A program made the position numbers and the translations under genes. The notes under the pieces are model-generated. The model made no database searches. It was not told the origin of the DNA and saw only the letters and a list, made by a program, of their open reading frames with translations. From assembly GCA_030145845.1 (NCBI GenBank), contig JAIXHJ010000006.1, forward strand, positions 124,001 through 188,000: DNA of 64,000 nt. The letters are read 5' to 3'. This DNA comes from Pseudomonadota bacterium. GTDB lineage: Bacteria > Pseudomonadota > Gammaproteobacteria > Pseudomonadales > Oceanobacteraceae. Shown here piece after piece: positions 26,353-35,136 of this stretch. Numbering within the stretch: position 1 is the first letter of the stretch; every line of letters begins with the position of its first letter.

Positions 26353-27657
26353 TCAGCTCAGATGTTCAACCCGGATACGGGTCACTTCACCAACCGTGCT
26401 CGGCAGCGCTTCAATATCAGCGATCGCCTTATTCATATTCTTTTCCAGAATACGGTGGGTCAGCAGAATGATCTGCGCCAGTGATTCTTCTTCCTTCGGC
26501 TCTTTCTGAATAATGGCCTCAATATTGATGCCTTTTTCACTCAGAATGGTCGCCACCGAGGCCAGCACACCGGCCTGATCCAGCACCGGAATACGCAGGT
26601 AGTACGCGGTTTCCACTTCTTCGATCGGCAGTACCGCTTCATCTTCGATACGGTCAAAGGCCAGATGATTCACCCGCGCAAGCGGATCGGCTTCCATGGT
26701 ACGCGCCAGGTCAATAATGTCAGCCACCACGGCCGAGGCAGTCGGACCGGCACCGGCACCGGCGCCCACATACAGGGTATCGCCCACGGCATTGCCATTT
26801 GCCATCACCGCATTCAGTACGCCATCAACCTTGGCGATCGGACGGGATTCCGGAATCAGGGTCGGATGCACACGCAGATCAATACCACGCTCAGTCTGGC
26901 AGCTGATCCCCAGATGCTTGATGCGGTAGCCCAGTTCTTCTGCGTACTCAACGTCTTCACGGGTAATACGGCTGATGCCTTCTGTGTAGCAGCGTTCAAA
27001 CTGCAGCGGAATACCGTAAGCAATGGACGCCAGAATGGTCAGCTTGTGCGCCGCATCGATACCTTCCACGTCAAAGGTCGGATCGGCTTCGGCATACCCC
27101 AGCTCCTGTGCTTCTTTCAGTACATCACTGAAGTCACGGCCTTTGTCACGCATCTCGGTAAGAATGAAGTTACCGGTGCCGTTAATGATACCGGCCAGCC
27201 AGTTGATACGGTTGGCCGCCAGACCTTCACGCACAGCCTTGATAATCGGAATACCGCCGGCTACCGCGGCTTCATACATCACACTGACGCCTTTGGCTTC
27301 AGCCGCGGCGAAGATTTCTTCACCATGCACCGCGATCAGCGCTTTGTTGGCGGTCACCACATGCTTGCCGTTTTCAATCGCCATCAGCACCAGCTTACGC
27401 GCAACGTCGTAACCACCGATCAGCTCCACCAGCACATCGATGTCCGGATTGCGGGCCACGGCGAAAACATCATCCGTCACGTCCGTATTGCTGGTGTCGC
27501 AGGCCGGATTGGCATGACGCGCAGCGACCTGCGCGATAATAATCTCACGACCTGCCCGGCGTGCAATGTTTTGCGCATTGGTGGTCAGCACATTGAATGT
27601 GCCACCGCCGACTGTACCTAAACCACAGATACCTACTTTTACCGGTTTCAAGGTCAT
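26353..27657 (-). CDS. hom: Homoserine dehydrogenase
   Basis: 434 residues from the ATG at 27657, preceded by AGGAGAC; the frame extends to 27711 without support. It reduces aspartate semialdehyde to homoserine on the way to threonine and methionine. Domains: NAD(P)-binding Rossmann motif (VGICGLGTVGGGTFNVL), catalytic region with EAAVAGGIPIIKAVREGLAANRINWLAGIINGTGNF and a DPTFDVEGIDAAHKL, and a C-terminal ACT domain (YYLRIPVLDQAGVLASVATIL) for threonine feedback. In Pseudomonas thrC normally follows; here the gene ends at a terminator facing an unrelated gene, so thrC must be elsewhere. Confidence 0.96.
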   Translation of the reverse strand: MTLKPVKVGICGLGTVGGGTFNVLTTNAQNIARRAGREIIIAQVAARHANPACDTSNTDVTDDVFAVARNPDIDVLVELIGGYDVARKLVLMAIENGKHVVTANKALIAVHGEEIFAAAEAKGVSVMYEAAVAGGIPIIKAVREGLAANRINWLAGIINGTGNFILTEMRDKGRDFSDVLKEAQELGYAEADPTFDVEGIDAAHKLTILASIAYGIPLQFERCYTEGISRITREDVEYAEELGYRIKHLGISCQTERGIDLRVHPTLIPESRPIAKVDGVLNAVMANGNAVGDTLYVGAGAGAGPTASAVVADIIDLARTMEADPLARVNHLAFDRIEDEAVLPIEEVETAYYLRIPVLDQAGVLASVATILSEKGINIEAIIQKEPKEEESLAQIILLTHRILEKNMNKAIADIEALPSTVGEVTRIRVEHLS

Positions 27658-27931
27658 GTCTCCTGTTGTTTGCAGAGATGATCGGTTAGCGGCTCCGTCC
27701 CCGGAGCACAAAGGCCGGTATTCTACGCTAACCCGTGCGCTTGCCCAACCCGGCGGCGGCTATTTCCTCTGCCGGGTCATGGCGCAGCAGAAAAACACCG
27801 GCAGCGGTTGCCCCCGCCGCCGTTAAGCCGTTAAATCGGAAAGGCTGCAGCACAGGGACTGCAGTGCAGATAACAACATGAACAACACAGAACCGGCAGC
27901 CACGGTCATTGCATAACAGGAAGGCATATCC

Positions 27932-28444
27932 ATGACGAATTTTCTGGTCTTAACCGTCATCGCCGACGATAAACCCGGCATTGTCGAACAGCTGTCCGCC
28001 GTGATCGCCCGCCACGGCGGCAACTGGCTGGAAAGCCGCATGGCACATATGGCCGGCAAATTTGCCGGTATTCTGCGCATCAGCGTTGATGGCGCGCACA
28101 ACGAGGCGCTGCTGGCGGAGCTGGCCACACTGAAAAGCCGGGGGATTCAGGTAAATGCGGAGCAGGGCCAGGCCGACCATGCAGCCAACAGCATTGATCT
28201 GACCCTGAATCTGGTCGGCAACGACCGTCCGGGCATTGTCCGCGAAGTGTCGCAGGCACTGTCACACATGGGGGTGAATGTACTGGAGCTGACCACCGAC
28301 TGTGACAGTGCCGGCATGTCAGCAGTGCCCCTGTTCCGGGCCGAAGCACTGCTGCGTGTGCCACAGGACTTCGATACTCAGGTACTGGCCGATGCGCTGG
28401 AATCCATTTCCAACGATCTGATGGTGGAAATCCGCCTCGACTGA
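27932..28444 (+). CDS. Double-ACT-domain regulator, GcvR-like
   Basis: 170 residues with two tandem ACT domains: residues 3-75 (LVLTVIADDKPGIVEQLSAVIARHGGNWLESRMAHMAGKFAGILRI) and 90-165 (LNLVGNDRPGIVREVSQALSHMGVNVLELTTDC). This is the arrangement of GcvR, which in enteric bacteria binds GcvA to repress the glycine-cleavage operon. No gcvA is adjacent, so the target is not shown. Together with hom (which also has an ACT domain) it could hint at amino-acid control. The 274 bases between hom and this gene contain no other gene that I can support. Confidence 0.82.
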   Translation: MTNFLVLTVIADDKPGIVEQLSAVIARHGGNWLESRMAHMAGKFAGILRISVDGAHNEALLAELATLKSRGIQVNAEQGQADHAANSIDLTLNLVGNDRPGIVREVSQALSHMGVNVLELTTDCDSAGMSAVPLFRAEALLRVPQDFDTQVLADALESISNDLMVEIRLD

Positions 28445-28461
28445 CGGCCGGCGGCGGGCCT

Positions 28462-29202
28462 TCAGCCCAGCGCTGCCCGTACCAGCAGATACACGGAATT
28501 CAGCGCCAGCAACACCATCATCACGCGGAAAAATGTTTCACTGTTGACGCGCTGTGACAACCAGCGGCCGAGCCAGGTGCCGAGAAAGGCGACCGGGATC
28601 AGCAGCAGTGTCATGGTGCCCACTTTCAGGTTCAGCAGCCCCAGCCAGGCATAAGGGATCACCTTCACGCCGTTCATCAGGCCGAAGGCAATCGCCATCT
28701 GGGCCAGATACTGTTCTTTGCTGATGTTCAGGGTCAGGAAATACGCCTGCATCGGCGCTGCACCGGCGTGTGCCAGTACACTGCCCAGCCCACCGAGACT
28801 GCCGAGCAGATGCGGTTTGAAACGGCCCCGGCCGTTACCGGCCCCTCCCAACAGCGGCCAGACCCGCTGCGCCAGCACCCAGATCCCCATGATGCCGATA
28901 ATCGCCTGCACACCGCGCTCGCTGACCACATCGAGCAGCGCGGCGCCAATAAAAATGCCGCCGATAATCCCCGGTACCACCGGCAGCAGCATCTTCCAGC
29001 TCATATAGTGACGGTAAATACGGATGGTCAGTACATCCATCAGCAGCAGAATGGGTAACAGAATACCGATGGCCGCTTCGCCACCGATAAACGGCGCCAT
29101 CATCGGCACCGCCACCACACCAATGCCACCACCAAAACCGGATTTGGAAATGCCGGTGATTAAAACACCGGTCACAGTCACCAGCAGAAAAACAGGATCC
29201 AC
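28462..29202 (-). CDS. TauE/SafE-family anion exporter (second copy)
   Basis: 246 residues, eight membrane helices, with GISKSGFGGGIGVVAVPMMAPFIG in place of the glycine-rich loop of the first TauE gene, and GSLGGLGSVLAHAGAAPMQAYFLTLNISKEQYLAQMAIAFGLMN further on. It exports anionic sulfur or organic compounds by family expectation. It is close to a pirin gene on the same strand (15 bases apart), which may be an operon. It differs enough from 8326-9090 that the substrates probably differ. Confidence 0.87.
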   Translation of the reverse strand: MDPVFLLVTVTGVLITGISKSGFGGGIGVVAVPMMAPFIGGEAAIGILLPILLLMDVLTIRIYRHYMSWKMLLPVVPGIIGGIFIGAALLDVVSERGVQAIIGIMGIWVLAQRVWPLLGGAGNGRGRFKPHLLGSLGGLGSVLAHAGAAPMQAYFLTLNISKEQYLAQMAIAFGLMNGVKVIPYAWLGLLNLKVGTMTLLLIPVAFLGTWLGRWLSQRVNSETFFRVMMVLLALNSVYLLVRAALG

Positions 29203-29217
29203 AATGTTCCTTTCTGA

Positions 29218-29937
29218 TTACAGTGCCGGTTGACGGGCTCCCGGCAGGTCAAATAACAGCGCCTCGCTGTTGCCGGCGGATGCCAGCTCCAGCACAGACT
29301 CTTCTTTCAGACCAAGACCGTCACCTTCCTGCAGATGCAGCACCCCGCCACCGGCGGTTACCGTCAGCGGTCCCCGGATCACATGCAGATAATAACTGCG
29401 TGTGCTGTCCAGTGACTGGCGGATGCTTTCCGCCTGCAGACGCACATGACTGACCACCGCGTTCTGGCGGATGGTCAGGGTACCGTCACGGCCATCCGGG
29501 GTAATCACCGGCTGTATGGCGGACGTGCGGGCAAACGGCTGCTGCTGGTATCCCGGCGGCGTGTCTTTTTCATCCGGCTCAATCCAGATCTGCAGGAAAT
29601 GCAGTTCGTCAGTGGCCGACGGATTAAATTCACTGTGCGTAATGCCACTGCCGGCGGACATCAGCTGAAACTCCCCGGCCGGCAGAATTTTCTCATTACC
29701 GGTGGAATCACGGTGGGCAATACTGCCCTCCAGTACATAGCTGATGATTTCCATATTGCGGTGGCCGTGGGTTGCAAACCCCTTACCCGCAGACACCCGG
29801 TCGTCATTGATCACCCGCAGGGCAGAAAAGCCGTTAAAACGCGGGTCATAATAATCGCCGAAGGAAAACGTATGGGCACTGCGTAACCAGCCAAAATGGG
29901 CACGGCCACGGTCTCTGGCTGAGCGCAAGGTTATCAT
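29218..29937 (-). CDS. yhhW: Pirin-family protein (quercetinase-like)
   Basis: 239 residues, bicupin. The metal ligands are in GKGFATHGHRNMEIISYVLEGSIAHRDS (two His) and AGSGITHSEFNPS (His and Glu). The E. coli YhhW protein of this type is a quercetin 2,3-dioxygenase-like enzyme, though its natural substrate is uncertain. Cytosolic, iron- or other metal-dependent. It leads a likely two-gene unit with the TauE gene downstream. Divergent to the EamA transporter. Confidence 0.9.
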   Translation of the reverse strand: MITLRSARDRGRAHFGWLRSAHTFSFGDYYDPRFNGFSALRVINDDRVSAGKGFATHGHRNMEIISYVLEGSIAHRDSTGNEKILPAGEFQLMSAGSGITHSEFNPSATDELHFLQIWIEPDEKDTPPGYQQQPFARTSAIQPVITPDGRDGTLTIRQNAVVSHVRLQAESIRQSLDSTRSYYLHVIRGPLTVTAGGGVLHLQEGDGLGLKEESVLELASAGNSEALLFDLPGARQPAL

Positions 29938-30077
29938 AATTCACCTCTCTGATGCGGCGGACACAAGCCCGCCTCCGGTTGTTGCATGCATGCAACGCTC
30001 TTTTAAACAGTCGGTGCGGACTTGGGGGCCAACAGTATGGAATAATCCCGTCCCGCAAACTTTCTGACGTTTTCCCC

Positions 30078-30983
30078 GTGACCGCATACTCATCTTCTGC
30101 CGGCCAGCAGGCACACCATCTCCGTGCGGATATGATGCTGGTGGTGGTAACCCTGGTGGCCGCCCTTGGCTGGATTTTCTCCAAGGAAGCCCTGAACGGT
30201 TTTCCGCCATTAATGTTTATGGGCCTGCGCTTTCTTATCGCCGGCCTGATTCTGGCGGTTCCCGGCTACCGCGCCCTGCGCCGTCTCCGCGCGCACGAGT
30301 GGCGTACCTCTGCGGTGGTCGGACTGGTCTTCGGAGCCGCCATGAGTTTCTGGATCACCGGTCTGTCGCAGTCATCAGCCTTGGGCGAAGGTGCCTTTAT
30401 CAACAGCCTGTCGGTGGTCATGGTGCCGCTGATCAGTATGCTGCTGTTTGCGGAAAAACCTGCCCTCAGTGTCTGGCTTGCCCTGCCGGTCGCCATTGCC
30501 GGCCTCGCTCTGCTGTCGTTGCAGCACGGGTTTAATCCGGCACCGGGACAGATGTATTTTCTGGCCTCAGCCCTGCTGTTTTCGCTGATGCTGATTCTCA
30601 ATGGGCGCGCCGCCAGCCGTATTCCGGCCCTGGCACTGAGCAGCATTCAGCTGGTCGTGGTCGGGCTGATGGCCTGCGTGCTGTCGCTGTTGCTGGAAGA
30701 TCTGCCGCAGCAGTCCGGTGTCGCCATGTGGGTATGGCTGGGCCTCAGCATCACCATCGGTACGTCTGCCCGCTTTCTGTTGCAGACCTATGCCCAGGGG
30801 TTGACCACCCCCAGTCACGCTGCAGTGATCATGATTCTGGAACCGGTCTGGACCGCGCTGCTGGCCAGTGTCTGGTTTGACGAACACATGTCCGCCATCC
30901 AGATCACCGGCTGCAGCCTGATTCTGGCATCACTGCTGATCAACCGCTGGCAGGCGGTCAGCGGCTGGCTGCTGCGCCGCTGA
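30078..30983 (+). CDS. EamA/DMT-family transporter
   Basis: 301 residues if the GTG at 30078 is the start (an ATG at 30132 is possible; a frame open from 29952 overlaps the pirin promoter). Ten membrane helices in two EamA repeats: LVVVTLVAALGWIFSKEALNGFPPLMFMGLRFLIAGLIL and MYFLASALLFSLMLILNGRAASRIPALALSS. Members export metabolites or take up small molecules. Substrate unknown; the closest neighbours are pirin and a nitroreductase. Confidence 0.85.
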   Translation: MTAYSSSAGQQAHHLRADMMLVVVTLVAALGWIFSKEALNGFPPLMFMGLRFLIAGLILAVPGYRALRRLRAHEWRTSAVVGLVFGAAMSFWITGLSQSSALGEGAFINSLSVVMVPLISMLLFAEKPALSVWLALPVAIAGLALLSLQHGFNPAPGQMYFLASALLFSLMLILNGRAASRIPALALSSIQLVVVGLMACVLSLLLEDLPQQSGVAMWVWLGLSITIGTSARFLLQTYAQGLTTPSHAAVIMILEPVWTALLASVWFDEHMSAIQITGCSLILASLLINRWQAVSGWLLRR

Positions 30984-30993
30984 CCTGCCGCAC

Positions 30994-31635
30994 TCAGTTC
31001 AGGGCGTGCGCCTGACCCGGGCGCGCATCCAGCACACTGACTTCAGCCGCCGCCAGACGTGGCTTACGGCCCCAGTTGCCGTCTTTGGCATAGCCCAGCG
31101 TCACCATCATCGCCGGCGTATAACGGTCGCCGATGGCAAACAGGGCTTTTACCTGCTCAGCATCGAAGCCGATCATCGGACAGGTGGCCAGCCCCTTGCC
31201 GGTAGCCGCGGTCATCAGGTTCATGGTTGCCATGCTGGCAGAACGCAGGGCTTCGTCGTGGGCTTTGGCGGCCTGACCGCTGTAACCGTCAGTCACTGCC
31301 TGCACCATATAGTCACGCACGCCTTCGTTATACACACCGGCATCCACACCACGCTGGGCAATCTCGGCCATACGTTCATGGCCCTGTTCATCGGCCAGCA
31401 CCAGAATCACCGCCGCCGCATCCACCACTTTCTGCTGGCCGTAAGCGGCCTCTTTCAGCTGCTCTTTGGCCTGCGGATCTGTCACCACCAGATAACGGGT
31501 GTGCTGGATATTGAAAGCGGACGGTGCCTGCTGGGCGTAATCCAGCAATGCCAGGATTTCTTCGTTGCTCACCGTACGGCTGCTGTCGAAGTAGTTAACC
31601 GACGTGCGGTCAGTCAGTGCATCAAATACATTCAT
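30994..31635 (-). CDS. Nitroreductase-family flavoprotein
   Basis: 213 residues from ATG 31635, which follows GGAGGAGAGAAACC; the longer frame to 31752 overlaps the divergent LysR gene. The FMN-binding N-terminus TDRTSVNYFDSSRTVSNEEILALLDYAQQAPSAFNIQHTRYLVV and the C-terminal TCPMIGFDAEQVKALFAIGDRYTPAMMVTLGYA are typical of NfsB/NfnB-like enzymes that reduce nitro compounds or quinones with NAD(P)H. Divergent across 104 bases from the LysR gene at 31740, which is its probable regulator. Confidence 0.9.
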   Translation of the reverse strand: MNVFDALTDRTSVNYFDSSRTVSNEEILALLDYAQQAPSAFNIQHTRYLVVTDPQAKEQLKEAAYGQQKVVDAAAVILVLADEQGHERMAEIAQRGVDAGVYNEGVRDYMVQAVTDGYSGQAAKAHDEALRSASMATMNLMTAATGKGLATCPMIGFDAEQVKALFAIGDRYTPAMMVTLGYAKDGNWGRKPRLAAAEVSVLDARPGQAHALN

Positions 31636-31739
31636 GGTTTCTCTCCTCCGTTGATGGGCACAGTTTAATTCGCTAAGGTCGATATAAAAGGTCATAATTT
31701 CGCATACCACATTCGATAAATACGAAAGCAGGAGCGGCG

Positions 31740-32624
31740 ATGAAAACAACACTCGAACAATGGCGGATGTTCAAGGCAGTGGTTGATCATGGCGGCTATG
31801 CACAGGCGGCAGAGGCCATCCACAAGAGCCAGTCCACCATCAGCTATGGCGTGCACAAACTGCAGGAACAGCTGGGCGTGCAACTGCTGGAAGTTGAAGG
31901 GCGTAAGGCCGTCCTTACCGACCATGGCCGCATCCTGCTGCAACGCGCCGAACAGTTGCTCGATCAGGCCGAAAACCTCGATAAGGTCGCCGATTCACTG
32001 AGCTGTGGTGTTGAACCTCTGGTGCGTCTGGCGCTGGATCTGATTTATCCGCAGGATCTGCTGTTCGATGTGCTGGAGCATTTTTCGGAACAGTTTCCCA
32101 ACACCCGGGTCGAACTGGAAGAGTTCGTCCTGACCGGCGGTAACGATATGCTGGTGGAAGGCAGTATTGATCTGCTGGTGACACCGAAAGTCCCGCCCGG
32201 CTGGACCGGTGAGCATATTTTCCGCGCCCGCTTTGTCCCGGTCTCGCACCCCGGCCACCCGCTGCAGCAGCTCGGCCGTGATGTGACTTACGATGATCTG
32301 GCCCAGCACCGTCAGGTGGTACTGCGCGACTCCAGTAAGAAATCGCGCCAGGACGCCGGCTGGCTCGGAGCTCATCAGCGCTGGACCGTTACCCATTCCA
32401 GCACCAGCCTGAACATTGTCCGCCGTGGTCTGGCTTACGCCTGGCTGCCGGAGCACAGTGTGCAGGAAGAACTCCGTCAGGGACTGCTGGCCACCCTGCC
32501 GCTGAAACCGGATGGCGCCCGTTATGTCGATCTCTATCTGGTGGAGGCCTACGGCGAAACCGCCGGTCCTGCGACCCGCGCGCTGGCGCGTCTGCTGGCC
32601 GGCGTCTGTGACAACCCTGCATAA
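31740..32624 (+). CDS. LysR-family regulator (YhaJ-like)
   Basis: 294 residues. Helix-turn-helix LEQWRMFKAVVDHGGYAQAAEAIHKSQSTISYGVHKLQEQLGVQLLEVEGRKAVLTDHG, then a LysR effector domain. In E. coli the related YhaJ activates genes for redox and aromatic compound breakdown. Its position opposite a nitroreductase fits that kind of role. It is followed after 15 bases by a small membrane protein gene on the same strand. Confidence 0.9.
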   Translation: MKTTLEQWRMFKAVVDHGGYAQAAEAIHKSQSTISYGVHKLQEQLGVQLLEVEGRKAVLTDHGRILLQRAEQLLDQAENLDKVADSLSCGVEPLVRLALDLIYPQDLLFDVLEHFSEQFPNTRVELEEFVLTGGNDMLVEGSIDLLVTPKVPPGWTGEHIFRARFVPVSHPGHPLQQLGRDVTYDDLAQHRQVVLRDSSKKSRQDAGWLGAHQRWTVTHSSTSLNIVRRGLAYAWLPEHSVQEELRQGLLATLPLKPDGARYVDLYLVEAYGETAGPATRALARLLAGVCDNPA

Positions 32625-32639
32625 ACGGCGGAGAATGAT

Positions 32640-32849
32640 ATGACCATCGATATGACCCAGCTGCTGCTGGGCGTGCTGTTCAGTTCCATCGGCATCGGCT
32701 ACAGCATTTACGGTAAACGTCAGCACCATAAAGTGGCGTTCTGGAGCGGCCTAGCGCTGATGTTTTACCCCTATCTGGTACACACCAGCCTGATGCTGGT
32801 GGTGGTCGGCATCGCCCTGATGCTGGTGCCACGCTTTGTGGTTCTGTGA
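32640..32849 (+). CDS. Small two-helix membrane protein
   Basis: 69 residues, almost all hydrophobic: QLLLGVLFSSIGIGYSIYGKRQHHKVAFWSGLALMFYPYLV and a second helix SLMLVVVGIALMLVPRFVVL. A short GKRQHHK loop separates the helices. Similar small proteins, sometimes labelled amino-acid transport protein, are common in marine gammaproteobacteria without a known function. It has a plausible ribosome site (GGCGGAGAATGAT) and begins 15 bases after the LysR stop. Confidence 0.75.
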   Translation: MTIDMTQLLLGVLFSSIGIGYSIYGKRQHHKVAFWSGLALMFYPYLVHTSLMLVVVGIALMLVPRFVVL

Positions 32850-32855
32850 AGCGGT

Positions 32856-34280
32856 TCAGAACATGCCCAGCAGCTGCCACCACAGGTAATCCAGCGGCAC
32901 CAGTACCAGCAGAGTAATGGCCGCCAGCGGCCACAGAATACGCAGCAGATGTTTCACCGGTTCGTTGAACAGCTGCATGCCCACCAGCAGTGGCCCGGAC
33001 TGGTACGGAAACAGAATGGTGGAAAATCCGATCACCTGCGTCATCAGCACCGTGGCCACCGACAATCCGGTCAGCTGCGCCAGATCACCGGCCATCGGGG
33101 TCAGCACCGCCGGCACACCGGGCAGCGTGGTCAGCATGCCGGTAAAAAACGACATCGCCACCAGCGAAAAGAAATTCAGCGCATCCCGGCCTTCTTCCAT
33201 CGGCAGCCAGTGCTCCAGCGTTCCCGCCAGAATCTGTCCCAGCCCGGTCTGATTGACCACCGTCCCGACACCGAGTACACCGGCAATAAATAACAGCAGC
33301 GAAACATTAATCTGCTGATTGAACTGCTTATGCTCCACCAGACCAATTTTCGGCAACAGCAGAAAAACCGCGGCTGCCAGCCCTACCCAGGCCGGACTGA
33401 TACCGTGCAGGGTATCGGTGAGCCAGAATCCCAGCGCCACCAGCAGCACCATCAGTAACTTTTTCTGCTCGCCACTGCTGAACGTTTCATCGTCCGCCGG
33501 GCGTTGTTCTGCCGGCTGTGGACGGTCGGCAAACAGCAGCGTAATCAGCACCGCGATCACCGCCGCCTTGATCATGCCCAGCAGCGGAAAGTGCAGCAGC
33601 AGATAATGGGTATAACTGAAATGCTGGTCGTAAATATTTTCCGCGGCACCGATCAGCACCATATTGGGAATATTCGACGGCAGAATCGTAAAGGTCGGAA
33701 TATGACAGGCCATGGCCACCGCCAGCGCCACACCGGTACGCCCCCGGGAACCAGGCAGGAAACCACAGCGTTCGGCCAGCGCCAGCCCCACCGGTACCAT
33801 CATAATGGTGCGCCCCATGGACGACGGCATAATAAAGCCCAGCAGGGTGCACACCAGCACCAGCCCACCGATCAGGTGCGCGTAACTGCGGTCCAGATGC
33901 TGCCCGAGAAAACCGGCAATACGGTGTCCCAGACCGGTGGAGCGGATTGCCATACCGATCACCATGCCGGAAAAAATCAGCCAGAACGCAGTCGACGAAA
34001 AACCGGCAAAAATAGCCACCGGCTGCGCCACCTGCAGCAGCACAGCGGCAAGAAAAAATAACAGGCTGGTGAGATATTCCGGCAGCGTACCGGTGGCCCA
34101 CAGCGCCAGCGTCACCATCACAATGGCGGTGGTACGGCTCTGCAGCGCCGTCAGCCCCATGGGTTGCCACAGGGTAACGGCGGCTGCCAGCAATAAAATC
34201 AGAATAACGAACAACCGGCCGGGGGATCGGAGTACAGCCACAGGAACACTCCATACAGGAATAAGGACACTATTTTCCAC
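32856..34280 (-). CDS. DASS/SLC13-type anion transporter
   Basis: 474 residues from a GTG at 34280. Twelve or so membrane helices with the family pattern: TTAIVMVTLALWATGTLPEYLTSLLFFLAAVLLQVAQP, FIMPSSMGRTIMMVPVGLALAE and GMLTTLPGVPAVLTPMAGDLAQLTG. Members carry sulfate, dicarboxylates or tricarboxylates with sodium or protons. The Ser-Asn-Thr type motif of classical dicarboxylate transporters appears altered (PSNIPNMV), so the substrate is uncertain. Divergent from the AraC gene at 34315 across 34 bases. Confidence 0.85.
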   Translation of the reverse strand: MENSVLIPVWSVPVAVLRSPGRLFVILILLLAAAVTLWQPMGLTALQSRTTAIVMVTLALWATGTLPEYLTSLLFFLAAVLLQVAQPVAIFAGFSSTAFWLIFSGMVIGMAIRSTGLGHRIAGFLGQHLDRSYAHLIGGLVLVCTLLGFIMPSSMGRTIMMVPVGLALAERCGFLPGSRGRTGVALAVAMACHIPTFTILPSNIPNMVLIGAAENIYDQHFSYTHYLLLHFPLLGMIKAAVIAVLITLLFADRPQPAEQRPADDETFSSGEQKKLLMVLLVALGFWLTDTLHGISPAWVGLAAAVFLLLPKIGLVEHKQFNQQINVSLLLFIAGVLGVGTVVNQTGLGQILAGTLEHWLPMEEGRDALNFFSLVAMSFFTGMLTTLPGVPAVLTPMAGDLAQLTGLSVATVLMTQVIGFSTILFPYQSGPLLVGMQLFNEPVKHLLRILWPLAAITLLVLVPLDYLWWQLLGMF

Positions 34281-34314
34281 GATCTGCTGGCTGCAGAAAG
34301 GCTACAATCTGACA

Positions 34315-35136
34315 ATGGATATCTCAGAAGCGACATACGATGAACCGATCCGGGCCGGATTTGTGGAAGATCCGCAACGCCCGGTGCTGTGCTTCGCCAA
34401 CCACCAGCCACGTGGTCACCGGGTGCGCAGTCACCGTCATCCGCGCGCGCAGGTGGTGTGGGCGGTGTCCGGTGCCATGCGGGTGGTCACGGATGAGGCC
34501 AGCTGGATTGTACCGCCGACCCATGCGGTGTGGATTCCGTCCGGTCAGCGCCATCAGGTGACCTCACTGACCGAAACCTCGGTGCGTTATCTTTATATCG
34601 ACGCAACGGCCTGCAGTGGATTACCGCAGGATGCCCAGGTGCTGGAAGTCACCGCCCTGATGCGTGAGCTGGCGTTACGAATGCTGAAATACGAAACCCT
34701 GCTGCTGAACAACACGCCGCTGCCGGCAGCCGAGCAGCAGAGCCTGGATCTGACCCTGGCGCTGTTGCTGGATGAGCTGTCGCATCTGCAGCCGGCGCCG
34801 CTGTATCTGCCCAGCGCCCGCGACCGGCGTCTGCACCGGCTGATGCATACGCTGGTACGCCACCCGGATAATAACCAGCGGCTGGAAGAGCTGGCGGCCG
34901 GCAGTGGCGCCAGCGTCAGAACACTGGAGCGGCTGTTCCGCAAAGAAACCGGGATGAGTTTCCAGCAATGGCGCACACGGGTAAAACTGATGGAATCAGT
35001 CAACCGCCTGGTGGAAGGAGAAAGCAGTGCCGCCATCGCCCATTCGCTGGGCTACCGCAGCAGCAGCGCTTTTGTCGCTGCTTTCCGCCGCCATTTCGGC
35101 AAGCCGCCACAGAGTTTTATCCGCACCCGGGAATAG
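34315..35136 (+). CDS. AraC-family regulator (cupin sensor)
   Basis: 273 residues from the ATG at 34315; the open frame upstream to 33937 lies antisense to the transporter. An N-terminal cupin (GHRVRSHRHPRAQVVWAVSGAMRVVTDEASWIVPPTHAVWIPSGQRHQV) is followed by a C-terminal double helix-turn-helix (LEELAAGSGASVRTLERLFRKETGMSFQQWRTRVKLM, then SSAAIAHSLGYRSSSAFVAAFRRHFGKPPQSF). It resembles regulators placed opposite the genes that they control, so the DASS transporter 34 bases away is the likely target. Its stop abuts the NikR-like gene. Confidence 0.88.
   Translation: MDISEATYDEPIRAGFVEDPQRPVLCFANHQPRGHRVRSHRHPRAQVVWAVSGAMRVVTDEASWIVPPTHAVWIPSGQRHQVTSLTETSVRYLYIDATACSGLPQDAQVLEVTALMRELALRMLKYETLLLNNTPLPAAEQQSLDLTLALLLDELSHLQPAPLYLPSARDRRLHRLMHTLVRHPDNNQRLEELAAGSGASVRTLERLFRKETGMSFQQWRTRVKLMESVNRLVEGESSAAIAHSLGYRSSSAFVAAFRRHFGKPPQSFIRTRE

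Noticed and set aside
33937-34314. N-terminal extension of the AraC regulator
   Set aside because: Lies antisense to the DASS transporter gene and adds 126 non-conserved residues; the ATG at 34315 gives a normal AraC length.
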